Source of the DNA: Campylobacter concisus
GTDB taxonomy: Bacteria; Campylobacterota; Campylobacteria; Campylobacterales; Campylobacteraceae
Reading direction: 5' to 3'
Length of the DNA stretch: 64,000 nucleotides
NCBI RefSeq assembly: GCF_003048575.1
Contig: NZ_PIRZ01000007.1
Location: 1-64,000 of the forward strand
The notes beneath the pieces were generated by a model. The model searched no databases and was not told the origin of the DNA. It saw nothing but the letters and a program-made list of their open reading frames with translations. Below are positions 22,581-32,590 of this stretch, piece after piece. The translations under genes were made by a program, and so were the position numbers. Position 1 is the stretch's first letter; the number at the start of each line of letters is the position of its first letter.

Positions 22581-22945
22581 AAGATATAGCTTATTAAGAA
22601 TTTAATAACGCCCTGAAATAATATGGAGCCAAAGGCGCAAGCAAGAGCTAATTCAATGCTAAAAAAGCCTATTAGCCCTGAAAAAATTAGAGCTAAAGCC
22701 ACAAAAATGCTAATGCTGCTGTCTTTTTTTTCATCAAAAAGAAAATCCATATTAGGCGTAGGGCGATCTTTGACGCACGGGGCTAATCCAAAAGCGTTAA
22801 GTAAAGCGAAGATTGGTACGGCCAAGATGGTTCCGAAAAATAGTCCGCCCGAGATATTATCGCTATTTGGTATTTTACCCTCGATCATATAGGCGCTAAG
22901 AGTTCCTAAAAGTAGGACGAATGTAAGAAAAATGAGCCGTTTCAT
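22565..22945 (-). CDS. Minus-strand membrane protein inserted in the tail operon, 126 aa
   Basis: The product has an N-terminal signal-anchor (MKRLIFLTFVLLLGTLSAYM) and three more hydrophobic segments (about residues 32-55, 78-98, 100-122), so a four-span membrane protein is likely. It stands opposite to all tail genes, between E' and tape measure, and its end overlaps the E' end by 16 bases. No clear ribosome-binding site was seen, but TAAAAT lies some 15 bases upstream as a possible -10 box. This pattern fits a moron, perhaps for superinfection exclusion or immunity; that is inference. Confidence 0.6.
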   Translation of the reverse strand: MKRLIFLTFVLLLGTLSAYMIEGKIPNSDNISGGLFFGTILAVPIFALLNAFGLAPCVKDRPTPNMDFLFDEKKDSSISIFVALALIFSGLIGFFSIELALACAFGSILFQGVIKFLISYIFYAKL

Positions 22946-22996
22946 ACGGATATTTTAAGCCAAAAAACCAGTAAAGTCAAGAAAAGGAGAATAAAA

Positions 22997-25198
22997 ATGG
23001 ATAGCACGCAAGTGGGCATATTAATTAGCCTAAAAACAGCTGGATTTGGTGCTTTATCTGGCAATATAAGCTCACTTAGCAAGCTTAGTGCTGGGCTTGA
23101 AAAAGTTGGCAAAAACGTTACTGGGCTAAATGAAAAAATAGCTAAGATCGGCACACTTAAAGCAAACATCGATACGAATGTAGGCAAGATTAGCGGTGAG
23201 CTGGGCAAATGGCAAAGCACTCTAGCCACGGCTGCTAGCTTTGTGGTGCCGGTTAAGCTTGCCGTAGATTTTGAAAGCTCGATGGCGGAAGTTAAAAAAT
23301 ATGTTGATTTTAAAAGTGAGGACGAGGTAAAAAAATTAGGAGAGCAGATAAAACAGCTAAGTCGCGAACTTGGCGTAAACGCAAACGAGCTAGCGCAAAT
23401 TTCAGCCTCTGGCGGACAGCTTGGACTTGATAGTTCAAAGATCGCAGACTTTACAAAGTTAGTCTCTAAAATGGGCGTAGCATTTGATATGAGTGGTAAA
23501 GATGCTGGCGATGCGATTGCACTAACGATGAACAACCTAAAACTAGGAATTGATGAGATAGCAACTCTTGGCGATAAGATAAACTACCTTGACGATAAAA
23601 TGTCTATGGTAAAGGCAAGAGATATCATAAACGTAATCGGTCGTACGGCAGGCTCGGGCTCGATACTTGGGCTTAAAGGCGATAAAATTTCAGCTCTTGC
23701 TAGTAGTTTTTTGTCTCTAGGTAAAGCTCCAGAAGTGGCCTCAACAGCAATGAACTCGCTATTTAATAAGCTTGCGAATATCGACGGACAAGACGAGAAA
23801 TTTAAAAAAGCTCTGCAAAGCATTGGAATGGATGCAAACTACTTAAAGGTTGCAATGGCACGCGATGCTAGCGCTGGGCTTGATATGTTTTTAAACACTC
23901 TAGCCAAAGTCGATAAAAAGGCTCAAATGGGCGTACTAACTAATCTGTTCGGTACTCAATTTGCCGACGATATAGGTTCGCTAGTAAATGCGATCGGTCA
24001 ATATAACCAGGCTGTAAAACTTGTAAATGACAAGGGCGCGATCGGCAGTATGGACGAAGCAATGAAGGCTAAACTAGCCACTACTAAAAGTGGACTAGAA
24101 AGGCTATCTGAAAGCTTCATAAGCTTGGGTATCACGATAGGTGATGCCTTTTTGCCAACGTTAAATTTAATCGTAAATGGACTTTCAAAAGTGACAAATT
24201 CTATAGCCGCGTTTACCGAGAAATTTCCAAATTTGTCAAAAACACTATTTGGCATTGTAGGCGGTATGCTTGCTATTATCACCATGGCTCCTATGCTTAA
24301 AATTTTGTGGTGGAGTCTTAATATAGCATGGCAACAAGCTAAAATTTTAGGGACTGGCATAAGCTTTTTAAATAGTGTGTTTAAGCTTAAATATCTAAAT
24401 ACTTTAAAATTAAATGCTGCGTATTTGATCACAGCTGCCCGTATGAAAGCCGCGGCAGCAGCTACCTGGATAGCAAACGCCGCGGGCAAAGCATGGGCGG
24501 CGACTATGGCGGCGGTAAGAGGCGCGTCTCTCGCGGCTGCGGCCGGCATGAAAATAATGCGCCTAGCCCTCATCTCTACTGGTATCGGAGCGATCGTCGT
24601 AGCTTTAGGGGCGAGTGCAGCATGGATTATCGAAAATTGGGACGAAGTAAAGGCATTTTTTCTTGAAATATGGGAGAGTGTAAAGCCATATTGGGAGAGC
24701 ACGACAAAGTTTTTTAGCGATCTTTGGCAAGGAGCGAGCGAGCTTTTAAGCGCTATTTTTGAGCCAGTTATCAAGATATGGGATGAGCTCTTTGGTGGCT
24801 TTTTTGACTGGATAGCTGAGAAATTTGGCTGGATAAACGACATGGTCGGTGAGGCCATTAAGGGGCTAAGTAGTGCTTGGAGCAAGACAAAAGAATTCTT
24901 TGGCTTTGGAGACGATGAGCAAGCAAGCAGTGAGCTAAAACCAAAAGATGATAGCGGTGGCTTTTTTAACTCTATCTTTGGCTCAGATAGTGATACTCAT
25001 GCAAAAGAGGCTCCAGCTCTAGTGACAGCTAGCACAGGTGGTGGTGCTATCAACATTAGCTTTAATGGTGATTTTTTACTTAACTCAGATAATGGCAAAT
25101 TTGACCTAGAGAGCTTTAAGGCTCAAATAGTAAAAGGCGTTAAAGACGCACTAAGACGTGATGAGTTTAACCGTAAAAACACGGATGTAAGGGGATAA
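22997..25198 (+). CDS. Tail tape measure protein, 733 aa
   Basis: The protein sets tail length and is ejected with DNA. Typical parts are an N-terminal coiled coil, the TMP core around residues 88-330 with KVAVDFESSMAEVKKYV-like text, NELAQISASGGQLGLDSSKI, NNLKLGIDEI and SLGKAPEVASTAMNSLFNKL, then hydrophobic stretches at about 420-440 and 525-550 and a Trp-rich region (WDEVKAFFLEIWESVKPYW). GGAGAATAAAA precedes the ATG. It is the longest tail gene, as expected. Confidence 0.93.
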   Translation: MDSTQVGILISLKTAGFGALSGNISSLSKLSAGLEKVGKNVTGLNEKIAKIGTLKANIDTNVGKISGELGKWQSTLATAASFVVPVKLAVDFESSMAEVKKYVDFKSEDEVKKLGEQIKQLSRELGVNANELAQISASGGQLGLDSSKIADFTKLVSKMGVAFDMSGKDAGDAIALTMNNLKLGIDEIATLGDKINYLDDKMSMVKARDIINVIGRTAGSGSILGLKGDKISALASSFLSLGKAPEVASTAMNSLFNKLANIDGQDEKFKKALQSIGMDANYLKVAMARDASAGLDMFLNTLAKVDKKAQMGVLTNLFGTQFADDIGSLVNAIGQYNQAVKLVNDKGAIGSMDEAMKAKLATTKSGLERLSESFISLGITIGDAFLPTLNLIVNGLSKVTNSIAAFTEKFPNLSKTLFGIVGGMLAIITMAPMLKILWWSLNIAWQQAKILGTGISFLNSVFKLKYLNTLKLNAAYLITAARMKAAAAATWIANAAGKAWAATMAAVRGASLAAAAGMKIMRLALISTGIGAIVVALGASAAWIIENWDEVKAFFLEIWESVKPYWESTTKFFSDLWQGASELLSAIFEPVIKIWDELFGGFFDWIAEKFGWINDMVGEAIKGLSSAWSKTKEFFGFGDDEQASSELKPKDDSGGFFNSIFGSDSDTHAKEAPALVTASTGGGAINISFNGDFLLNSDNGKFDLESFKAQIVKGVKDALRRDEFNRKNTDVRG

Positions 25199-25199
25199 T

Positions 25200-25574
25200 A
25201 TGGTGCTAAATCTTGGTGGGTTTAAATTTAGATGGGAGCAAACTAATAGCATTGACATTGAGACTGCCTTTGGTATAAGCGAACAAGAGCGTATACAAAA
25301 CTATCCAGCCTTATTTAGTGCAAATTTAGGGAGCAGCGCTCTTAATATAGAGGGACAAACACTGCCATATCACGGCGATAAACAAGGCGCATTAAAACCA
25401 CTTTATGCCTTAGCCACCTTACGTCAAAGCTTGCCACTTACAAATGGAAATGGTAAGTATTTTGGTCGTTTCGTTATAGTAAAAATCAGTGAAAAACAAG
25501 CGATTTTCACTCCAAATGGAGCATTTTTTACGCAAAGTTTTTCACTAGAGCTAAAGCGAGACTTTAGCTCATAA
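25200..25574 (+). CDS. Tail protein U (P2 gpU-like), 124 aa
   Basis: The sequence fits P2 gpU: MVLNLGGFKFRW at the start, RIQNYPALFSANLGSSALNIEGQTLPYHGDKQGAL in residues 32-66, where the G-x-x-x-P/Y and GG-type turns are conserved, and a beta end VKISEKQAIFTPNGAFFTQSFSLEL. It is a tail-completion protein. It follows the tape measure after one base. Three hairpins follow its stop. Confidence 0.92.
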   Translation: MVLNLGGFKFRWEQTNSIDIETAFGISEQERIQNYPALFSANLGSSALNIEGQTLPYHGDKQGALKPLYALATLRQSLPLTNGNGKYFGRFVIVKISEKQAIFTPNGAFFTQSFSLELKRDFSS

Positions 25575-25577
25575 CTT

Positions 25578-25660
25578 CGCAGATGAGTAAAACTCATCTT
25601 TGCGACCAAAGTTTAGCACTTTGGAAACGCACTAAAGACTAAGCTCGCCTGGTGCGAGCT
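25578..25660 (+). other. Three consecutive perfect RNA hairpins between U and X
   Basis: Stem 1 is AGATGAGT (25581-25588) with ACTCATCT (25592-25599), a three-base loop. Stem 2 is CCAAAGT (25606-25612) with ACTTTGG (25618-25624). Stem 3 is AGCTCGC (25642-25648) with GCGAGCT (25654-25660). Loops 2 and 3 have five bases. The region has no coding frame of note. None is followed by a U tract, so they may be processing sites, a folded RNA or part-terminators. Confidence 0.6.
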
Positions 25661-25682
25661 AAATTATTGAAAAGGGATTATG

Positions 25683-25874
25683 ATGGATAAAATTTACATA
25701 GCTAAAGACGGTGATAGGCTTGATACTATAACCTACAACCACTACGGACATCTAAGGTTTTTTGAGCAAATTCTAACTATAAACCCAAAGCTTAACGCAA
25801 CACTTCACGCAGGTGATAAGGTGTTTTTGCCTGATATAAAAGAAGCAGCAAAAGAGCAGGCAAAACTATGGTGA
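25683..25874 (+). CDS. Tail protein X (LysM-like), 63 aa
   Basis: The small protein resembles P2 gpX: IYIAKDGDRLDTITYNHYG, then LRFFEQILTINPKL and HAGDKVFLPDI, a LysM-like fold. It is a baseplate hub/tail-completion part. There are two ATGs in a row at 25680 and 25683; AAAGGGA at 25671-25677 suits either. Its stop overlaps the D gene by seven bases, making U-X-D order as in P2. Confidence 0.9.
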   Translation: MDKIYIAKDGDRLDTITYNHYGHLRFFEQILTINPKLNATLHAGDKVFLPDIKEAAKEQAKLW

Positions 25875-26839
25875 GAAAACCGGCTTTCAAGCTAGAAGCT
25901 AGTGGCAAGGACATAACAAACATCATCAGACAAAACCTAATAAGTCTAAGCTTTACCGATAAAGAGGGCAATGAAAGCGACGAAATCAGCTTTACCCTAT
26001 TTGGCATATATGCAAAGCCAGTATTTGGAGATAAGCTTAAACTTTGGTTGGGATATGAAAATGGGCTCTATCTTTGTGGCTCTTTTAGCGTGCAAACAAC
26101 TAGCGCAGACTACAAAGCAAACACAACAGAGGTTAGAGCGACTGCTGTAAATTTCGCAAGCCCTGCAAAAGAGAAAAGACGTGTGAGCTGGGAAAATACA
26201 ACGCTTTTTGGGATAGCTAAAAAGATAGCTGGTATTAATGCACTATCTTTAAAAACAAGCGGTAGCGACCAAAACATAGCTTCTGTTATCCAGGATAATG
26301 TAAGCGACATAGAGTTTTTGTATGATCTATGCGTCAAATTTGGCTTTTTAATGGCCGTTAAAAATGGTACCATCATCATAACAGCCAAAGATGCCAAGGG
26401 TGATGCTAGCCAAACCTCAAATACTTCAAAAAACGAGAATTTACCCACTTTTACACTAAATTTAACTGATCTTTACTCGCTAGAGATCACTGAAGCTAAC
26501 AGAAACTCTTATACGGCCGTAATAGTAGAGTGGCAAGACATCGAAGCTGGTAAGGTAAAAAGCATTAAGGTGGGAAGTGGTGAACAGGTATATAAGATGC
26601 AGATAGCTCAGCCAAAGAGTGATAATGAGGCCTTTAAACAAGCAGAAGCTAAACTTAACGAGCTGCAACGCGGCGGAATAAATGGTAGATGTAGCTGCGA
26701 AGGGAAAAATATCATAGCAGGTGGCAAGCTTAAATTTGGTGGAGTTCCTGGGCTAGAAGCAAATGAGTTTAGTATAAAAGAAGTAAGCCATAAACTTAGC
26801 ACGAGTGGGTATGAAATAGAGATAGAGTTTGAGGGGTAA
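25868..26839 (+). CDS. Baseplate hub protein D (late control D), 323 aa
   Basis: The product matches P2 gpD: MVRKPAFKLEASGKDITNIIRQNLISLSFTD at the start, ESDEISFTLFG, VSWENTTLFGIAKKIA near 108-123, DIEFLYDLCVKFGFLMAVKNGTIII, and the late segment RGGINGRCSCEGKNIIAGGKLKFGGV near residues 274-299. It forms the hub that binds the spike. It is the last structural gene of the prophage; the right end lies some 130 bases further. Confidence 0.93.
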   Translation: MVRKPAFKLEASGKDITNIIRQNLISLSFTDKEGNESDEISFTLFGIYAKPVFGDKLKLWLGYENGLYLCGSFSVQTTSADYKANTTEVRATAVNFASPAKEKRRVSWENTTLFGIAKKIAGINALSLKTSGSDQNIASVIQDNVSDIEFLYDLCVKFGFLMAVKNGTIIITAKDAKGDASQTSNTSKNENLPTFTLNLTDLYSLEITEANRNSYTAVIVEWQDIEAGKVKSIKVGSGEQVYKMQIAQPKSDNEAFKQAEAKLNELQRGGINGRCSCEGKNIIAGGKLKFGGVPGLEANEFSIKEVSHKLSTSGYEIEIEFEG

Positions 26840-26896
26840 AATTTTAGTTATTTAATATGTTTTAAAAGGTCGTAAAAGGCTATTTAAAAATATATT

Positions 26897-26978
26897 TTTT
26901 ACATTTAAAATGATAGTGAAGCAAATTTTATCCTTGTCCCGCTCTCATTTTAAATGTAAAATACTCTCATTTTAAATG
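26897..26978. repeat. Prophage right-end repeats (candidate transposase-binding sites)
   Basis: CTCTCATTTTAAATG occurs at 26942-26956 and 26964-26978 with an exact 22-base period, and the 17-mer TCATTTTAAATGTAAAA appears inverted at 26897-26913. Mu end sites are also about 22 bp and spaced 22 bp. The outermost copy touches the broken host gene. A TG/CA terminus at 26968-26969 is one candidate end, but the base is not certain. Confidence 0.65.
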
Positions 26979-27058
26979 CGCGCGGATAGATCTATCAGGG
27001 CGCAGAGGGTTTTATAACAGCCGTGGACGTCGCCGATGAGATAAATTTGGTCGTTCAT
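26972..27058 (-). pseudogene. Metallophosphoesterase, N-terminal fragment cut by prophage insertion
   Basis: Read on minus from ATG 27058, the frame encodes MNDQIYLIGDVHGCYKTL and about ten further residues before a stop made by the prophage end. IGDVHGCY is the first metal-binding motif (GDxHG) of calcineurin-type phosphoesterases, such as Ser/Thr phosphatases and Ap4A hydrolases. The rest of the gene should lie left of the prophage's left end, outside the window. No strong ribosome-binding site is seen. Confidence 0.8.
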
Positions 27059-27076
27059 TTTGCTAAAATTTATACA

Positions 27077-27727
27077 TTACCAACGATAGTTTTTATCAAA
27101 AAGACTATCTAGATTTTGCTTTAATTCATATGCTCTATTCAAGTGTTTTTCTATATCGTTTTTATTCTTGCCGACAGCATTTATTCCCACAAGGTCAATC
27201 GATATACTCACGCCGTTATCGCTAATATTTGAAACTCGCATAACATAAAGATAGATATCGAATTTGCTCCCGTTTTTAAAAACCTCAAGCTGCTTGTTGT
27301 ATGTTGTTATAGCCTGCTTTATTATCATCTTTGACTTATATTCTTCTTCGGTATTATAACCAGATACGGTTGGAACCAAATTTTCGATATTTTTCTCGTA
27401 GGACACAAAATCAGCTGTTTTAATTACATTTTTACTCTTATAAGTTTCAAGGGCTGATTTCAAAAACTCTATATTTAAATTTACCATCGAATAAGCCTCA
27501 GCCTTAATCCAATCCAATTTATATTCTTTATAATAGCCAGAACTTCGTATATTTCTCCAAAATTTATCGTAGTTTTCTTTATTAAAATCAATCCAGCCGC
27601 CCGACATATCTATGGCTATCCTCTTTGCTATATGAAAATTCATATTACTTGAGGCTCCATCACCCTTTGACGCTATACCGCACCCGCAAAATATCAGCAC
27701 AATCATAAAAATAATCAGCTTTTTCAT
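27077..27727 (-). CDS. Putative lipoprotein, 216 aa
   Basis: The protein begins MKKLIIFMIVLIFCGCG, a signal peptide with a likely lipid-modified Cys at residue 16. The mature part is soluble and rich in Lys and aromatic residues; no family recognised. I chose ATG 27727 because AGGAGAAGC precedes it; a longer frame to 27775 lacks such a site. It lies between the phosphoesterase remnant and the AsmA-like gene on the same strand. Confidence 0.8.
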   Translation of the reverse strand: MKKLIIFMIVLIFCGCGIASKGDGASSNMNFHIAKRIAIDMSGGWIDFNKENYDKFWRNIRSSGYYKEYKLDWIKAEAYSMVNLNIEFLKSALETYKSKNVIKTADFVSYEKNIENLVPTVSGYNTEEEYKSKMIIKQAITTYNKQLEVFKNGSKFDIYLYVMRVSNISDNGVSISIDLVGINAVGKNKNDIEKHLNRAYELKQNLDSLFDKNYRW

Positions 27728-27831
27728 CGCTTCTCCTGTAAACATAATTTTGCAAAATTTTACTACCGCAAGCATTAAATTTTACTTGCAAAATACGCGC
27801 AAGCTAAATTTCGCATCAAATTTGAGCGCTA

Positions 27832-27933
27832 TCACTCGCCGATCACTAGCATCGCGTCAAGCGCACTTTGGTTTATGTCGCTACAAAAGTGCCCAAGCCC
27901 CATTAGATACTTTAAATTTTCTGCTTTTTTCAT
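27832..27933 (-). CDS. Small ORF after the AsmA-like gene, 33 aa (tentative)
   Basis: The ATG follows the stop of the AsmA-like gene directly (TAG-ATG), so it could be translated by coupling. The peptide begins MKKAENLKYLMGLGHFCSD. No family is recognised and no strong ribosome-binding site is present, so it may also be a remnant of a longer gene. The rest of the gap 27728-27831 shows nothing clear. Confidence 0.3.
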   Translation of the reverse strand: MKKAENLKYLMGLGHFCSDINQSALDAMLVIGE

Positions 27934-30477
27934 CTAAAATAGCCCTTTTAAAAGCCCCTTTAAATTTTGCTTTTCGCCGCTTGCGCCTTCATCATCTTTG
28001 CCAAGCTTTTTATCTAAAAATCTACCTATCTCTTTTTTGACTTTATTTTCAAGATATTGCGAGCCGACATCGTATTTTAGGTTGTCTGTCGTGCCTGAGA
28101 TTTTCACGTTTAGGTCGGTCTTTTCAAGCCTGCAAACAAGCGGTGCGTTTAGCATTTTTGTAGCGCTGTTATAAGTGCCGTTTGAGACATTTATATCGCT
28201 CTTTGGCGAGCTTAAATTTACGTTAAAAATGACGTTGTCGCCCTTTATATCGCCGTAAATTTTGCCGTCTTTGTAAATTTCTTTTGTGATGTCCTTGCCA
28301 GTGAAGGTTTTTATATTGTTTGTGAGATTTGTGCTGGCTAGGTGTCCCTCTTTTAGCAATATGTCAAATTTGCCGAGCTTTTGAGTCGTCTCGTAGTTAA
28401 ATTTAGCGTCGCCATTGCCGTCATAGAGATGATCAAGCGCTAAGGTTTGCGTTAGCCCTTTTACCTCGAAGCTTTTTAGCACTGCATCAAGCACGCCACC
28501 TTTGTAGTTTGCCTCGAACTTGCCCTTAAATAGATCATCTGAAGTGACTCTTACGCTTAGATCATCAACTTTGCCATTTGCCGTTACGAGCGATGCAAAT
28601 TTGCCGTGAAGCTCACGACCCGCTAAAAATGCAAGCTTATTTAGCTCTGAAACCACCGCTTGAAGCTTTAAGCTTAGTGTGTTTTTGCCCACGTCAAAGC
28701 TGCCATCTATGCCCTTTATATCAGCTAGCGAGCTAAGAAAGTCGCCACTAAATTTTGCTACTTCACCTTTGTAGTCTAGGCTCAAATTTGAGCTAAATTT
28801 CTCGTTTTCTGGGAATTTTTTATCAAGCATTTTACTAAGCGTTGCGGCGTTAAATTTGCCGTCATTTAGGGCGATCGTTGCGGCTATACTTGGGCTTTTG
28901 CTAAAGATATTTTGCCCCTTTGCCTGGACATTTGCCTTAGCGTTTGCCAGTCTTTCGTTACCGCTAAGTGCTAAGATCTCTCCAAGCTGCGCCTCTTTTA
29001 GGCTAAGATCAAGATTTTCATTTTTTATGGTGGCGTTTAGCTTGCCAGCAAAGGCATCTCCACCTAAATTTAGCTCATCTATCTTGCTCTCTTTGACCTT
29101 CACATCTCCCGCAAGCGCCATCTTTGAGCTCACCTCAAAGCCACTAACCGCTTTAAATTTCTCAGGGTCGTTAATAAGCAGGGCAAATTTGCTAAAAATT
29201 TGGCTATTTTTTAGGTCATAAACGCCCTTTATATCCTTTAGCTCGCCAAGGTCGCTAAGCACATTTGCGCCAAAATTTACAAGCTCTCCTTTTGCGACAG
29301 CACCGCCTTTTAGCTCAAATTTAGTCGCATTTTTAAGTTTTGCAAGATCTTTATTTATAAGGCCGTTTTTTATATCAAATTTAGCCTCGCCGACAAGCTT
29401 TTTTAGCTCGTCAAAGCCGCTAAAATTTGCATTTAAATTTATCTCTCCGTCTGCATAGTTAGGCTGCAGGGCAAGTGCTAGAAGCTCTTTTAGTTTGATA
29501 TTTGCGGCATTTAGGACTAAATTTTTACTATCAAAATTTGCATTTATCTTGCCACCAAGACCGTTAATGTCCGCTTTTAGGTTTTTAAGGGCATTTTCTT
29601 GCATCGTAATTTTGCCGTTTGCATCCACTGCGCCATTTAGCTGCTCGCCCAAGAGCTTGCCAAAAAGGGCGAGATCAGGCACGTTTAGCGAAAAGTCGCT
29701 CTTTAAATTTTTGCTACTTAGATCATAGGTCGTCTCATTTGCTTTCAAAGTGGCTTCTGGTGCGATGATAATGGTTTTTGCGCTCACTTTTTCATTTGCA
29801 AATTTAGTATTTACTCCGCCTTTAAAACTTATATCTTTTGCTAAATTTAGTCCAAATTCGTTTTTAAGAATTTCTTTGTTTATCGCTGCGTTGCTAGCTA
29901 AAATTTGAGCGTTAATGATGGGCTCATTTTTCTCATCAACGCCTTGCATGTTGCTCGTTAGATCAAGCTTGCCACTAGCTAAATTTGGCTTTTGAGTGAG
30001 AGCTGAGATCTCAGAAAGCTCGATATTTTTTGCGTCAAGATTTAGAGCTTTTGGCAGGTAGTCTTTTAAATTTGCGTTTAAATTTATGTTTGAGCCAAGC
30101 GCCGTACCAGTTGCCACTAGCTTAAAGTCGCTAAATTTGCCAGTCACGTTTGCCTTGAGCGCGACAGGCTCTTTTAGCCCGAGCTCGCTAGCCTTTGCCT
30201 TGTCGGTGTTTATGTCTATGTTCAAATTCATACTTTGAGTAAGCAGTGAAAGCTCGCCATTTGCCTTTAAATTTATGGCGTTCATCACAGTTGCTTCTAA
30301 ATTTAAGGTGCTAACTCCTAGGCTAAAGTCTTTAAATTTGACGTCGATACCGCGAGCAAGTGCCTCTTTTTCTATTTTGCTGGCTATAAATTTATTACCA
30401 AAAGAGCTAAAGATAAAGCCAAAAATGCAAAGGATTATCAGCGCCAAAGCCACTACTAAATAGGCTATTTTTTTCAT
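27934..30477 (-). CDS. AsmA-family envelope protein, 847 aa
   Basis: AsmA-like proteins (AsmA, YhdP, TamB group) are anchored in the inner membrane and hold lipid-carrying beta structures in the periplasm. Here residues 5-27 form the anchor (YLVVALALIILCIFGFIF), followed by GNKFIASKIEKEALARGIDVKFKDF, typical for the start of the domain. The rest is a long series of beta strands with LDL/INL patterns and no Cys-rich part. A role in outer-membrane lipid homeostasis is inferred. The ATG follows AAAGGAAA. Expression seems single-gene. Confidence 0.85.
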   Translation of the reverse strand: MKKIAYLVVALALIILCIFGFIFSSFGNKFIASKIEKEALARGIDVKFKDFSLGVSTLNLEATVMNAINLKANGELSLLTQSMNLNIDINTDKAKASELGLKEPVALKANVTGKFSDFKLVATGTALGSNINLNANLKDYLPKALNLDAKNIELSEISALTQKPNLASGKLDLTSNMQGVDEKNEPIINAQILASNAAINKEILKNEFGLNLAKDISFKGGVNTKFANEKVSAKTIIIAPEATLKANETTYDLSSKNLKSDFSLNVPDLALFGKLLGEQLNGAVDANGKITMQENALKNLKADINGLGGKINANFDSKNLVLNAANIKLKELLALALQPNYADGEINLNANFSGFDELKKLVGEAKFDIKNGLINKDLAKLKNATKFELKGGAVAKGELVNFGANVLSDLGELKDIKGVYDLKNSQIFSKFALLINDPEKFKAVSGFEVSSKMALAGDVKVKESKIDELNLGGDAFAGKLNATIKNENLDLSLKEAQLGEILALSGNERLANAKANVQAKGQNIFSKSPSIAATIALNDGKFNAATLSKMLDKKFPENEKFSSNLSLDYKGEVAKFSGDFLSSLADIKGIDGSFDVGKNTLSLKLQAVVSELNKLAFLAGRELHGKFASLVTANGKVDDLSVRVTSDDLFKGKFEANYKGGVLDAVLKSFEVKGLTQTLALDHLYDGNGDAKFNYETTQKLGKFDILLKEGHLASTNLTNNIKTFTGKDITKEIYKDGKIYGDIKGDNVIFNVNLSSPKSDINVSNGTYNSATKMLNAPLVCRLEKTDLNVKISGTTDNLKYDVGSQYLENKVKKEIGRFLDKKLGKDDEGASGEKQNLKGLLKGLF

Positions 30478-30559
30478 AAATTTCCTTTATATTAGTTTTA
30501 CATATCATAAAACTTTAGTGTAAGTGACTAAAGTTTTAATAAAATTTAACTATAAATTA

Positions 30560-30588
30560 TTGACTTTTTTAGAAAAAAGTGCTAGGAT
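30560..30588 (+). promoter_or_regulatory. Promoter of groES-groEL
   Basis: TTGACT at 30560-30565 and TAGGAT at 30583-30588 with a 17-base spacer make a good sigma70 promoter. The start point should fall near 30595, inside the CIRCE element, so HrcA binding would block it. Confidence 0.75.
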
Positions 30589-30589
30589 T

Positions 30590-30616
30590 TCATCACTCAA
30601 AAATAAAGAGTGCTAA
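30590..30616 (+). promoter_or_regulatory. CIRCE operator (HrcA-binding site)
   Basis: TCATCACTC (30590-30598), nine bases, then GAGTGCTAA (30608-30616). The right arm is a perfect CIRCE arm, the left differs from TTAGCACTC at two positions. It lies between promoter and groES, in keeping with HrcA repression relieved on heat shock. A further half-site AGTGCTA occurs at 30579-30585. Confidence 0.85.
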
Positions 30617-30645
30617 AAAAGACAATTAAACCAAAAGGATGAACA

Positions 30646-32557
<1,912 letters not shown>

Positions 32558-32563
32558 ACCCGA

Positions 32564-32590
32564 ATTTACCCGACTTTCCGTCGGGTAAAT
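32564..32590 (+). terminator. Terminator-like hairpin after groEL
   Basis: ATTTACCCGAC (32564-32574) pairs perfectly with GTCGGGTAAAT (32580-32590) around a five-base loop. There is no clean T run afterwards, so termination strength is uncertain. Confidence 0.7.

Larger units (their letters stand above)
1..26975. mobile_element. Mu-like prophage, right-hand part (left end outside window)
   Basis: The stretch holds recognisable Mu hallmarks in order: Gam, GemA, Mor, gpG, gpF, DUF935 portal, gp28-type terminase, gp27, gp36, capsid, protease I, gp37, followed by a P2/Mu contractile tail set. The head module is on the minus strand while early, lysis and tail genes are on plus. No transposase A or B is visible, so they must lie to the left. 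The right end falls within about 26,964-26,985, where 22-bp-spaced repeats meet a broken host phosphoesterase gene. All structural modules look intact. The exact terminal base is not determined. Confidence 0.93.

Noticed and set aside
22623-22892. Plus-strand ORF of 89 codons between E' and tape measure
   Set aside because: It mirrors the minus-strand membrane protein, has a composition of a shadow frame (Lys/Ser/Ala-rich, no fold), and no ribosome-binding site.
23998-24885. Long minus-strand ORF (295 codons) inside the tape measure gene
   Set aside because: It is antisense to a clear tape measure protein, and its Ala/Ile/Ser-rich translation has no recognisable domain; a composition artefact.
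26985-26996. 12-bp palindrome GATAGATCTATC as an attachment site
   Set aside because: It lies within the coding part of the broken phosphoesterase (Ile-Asp-Leu codons) and Mu-like phages do not use palindromic core sites.
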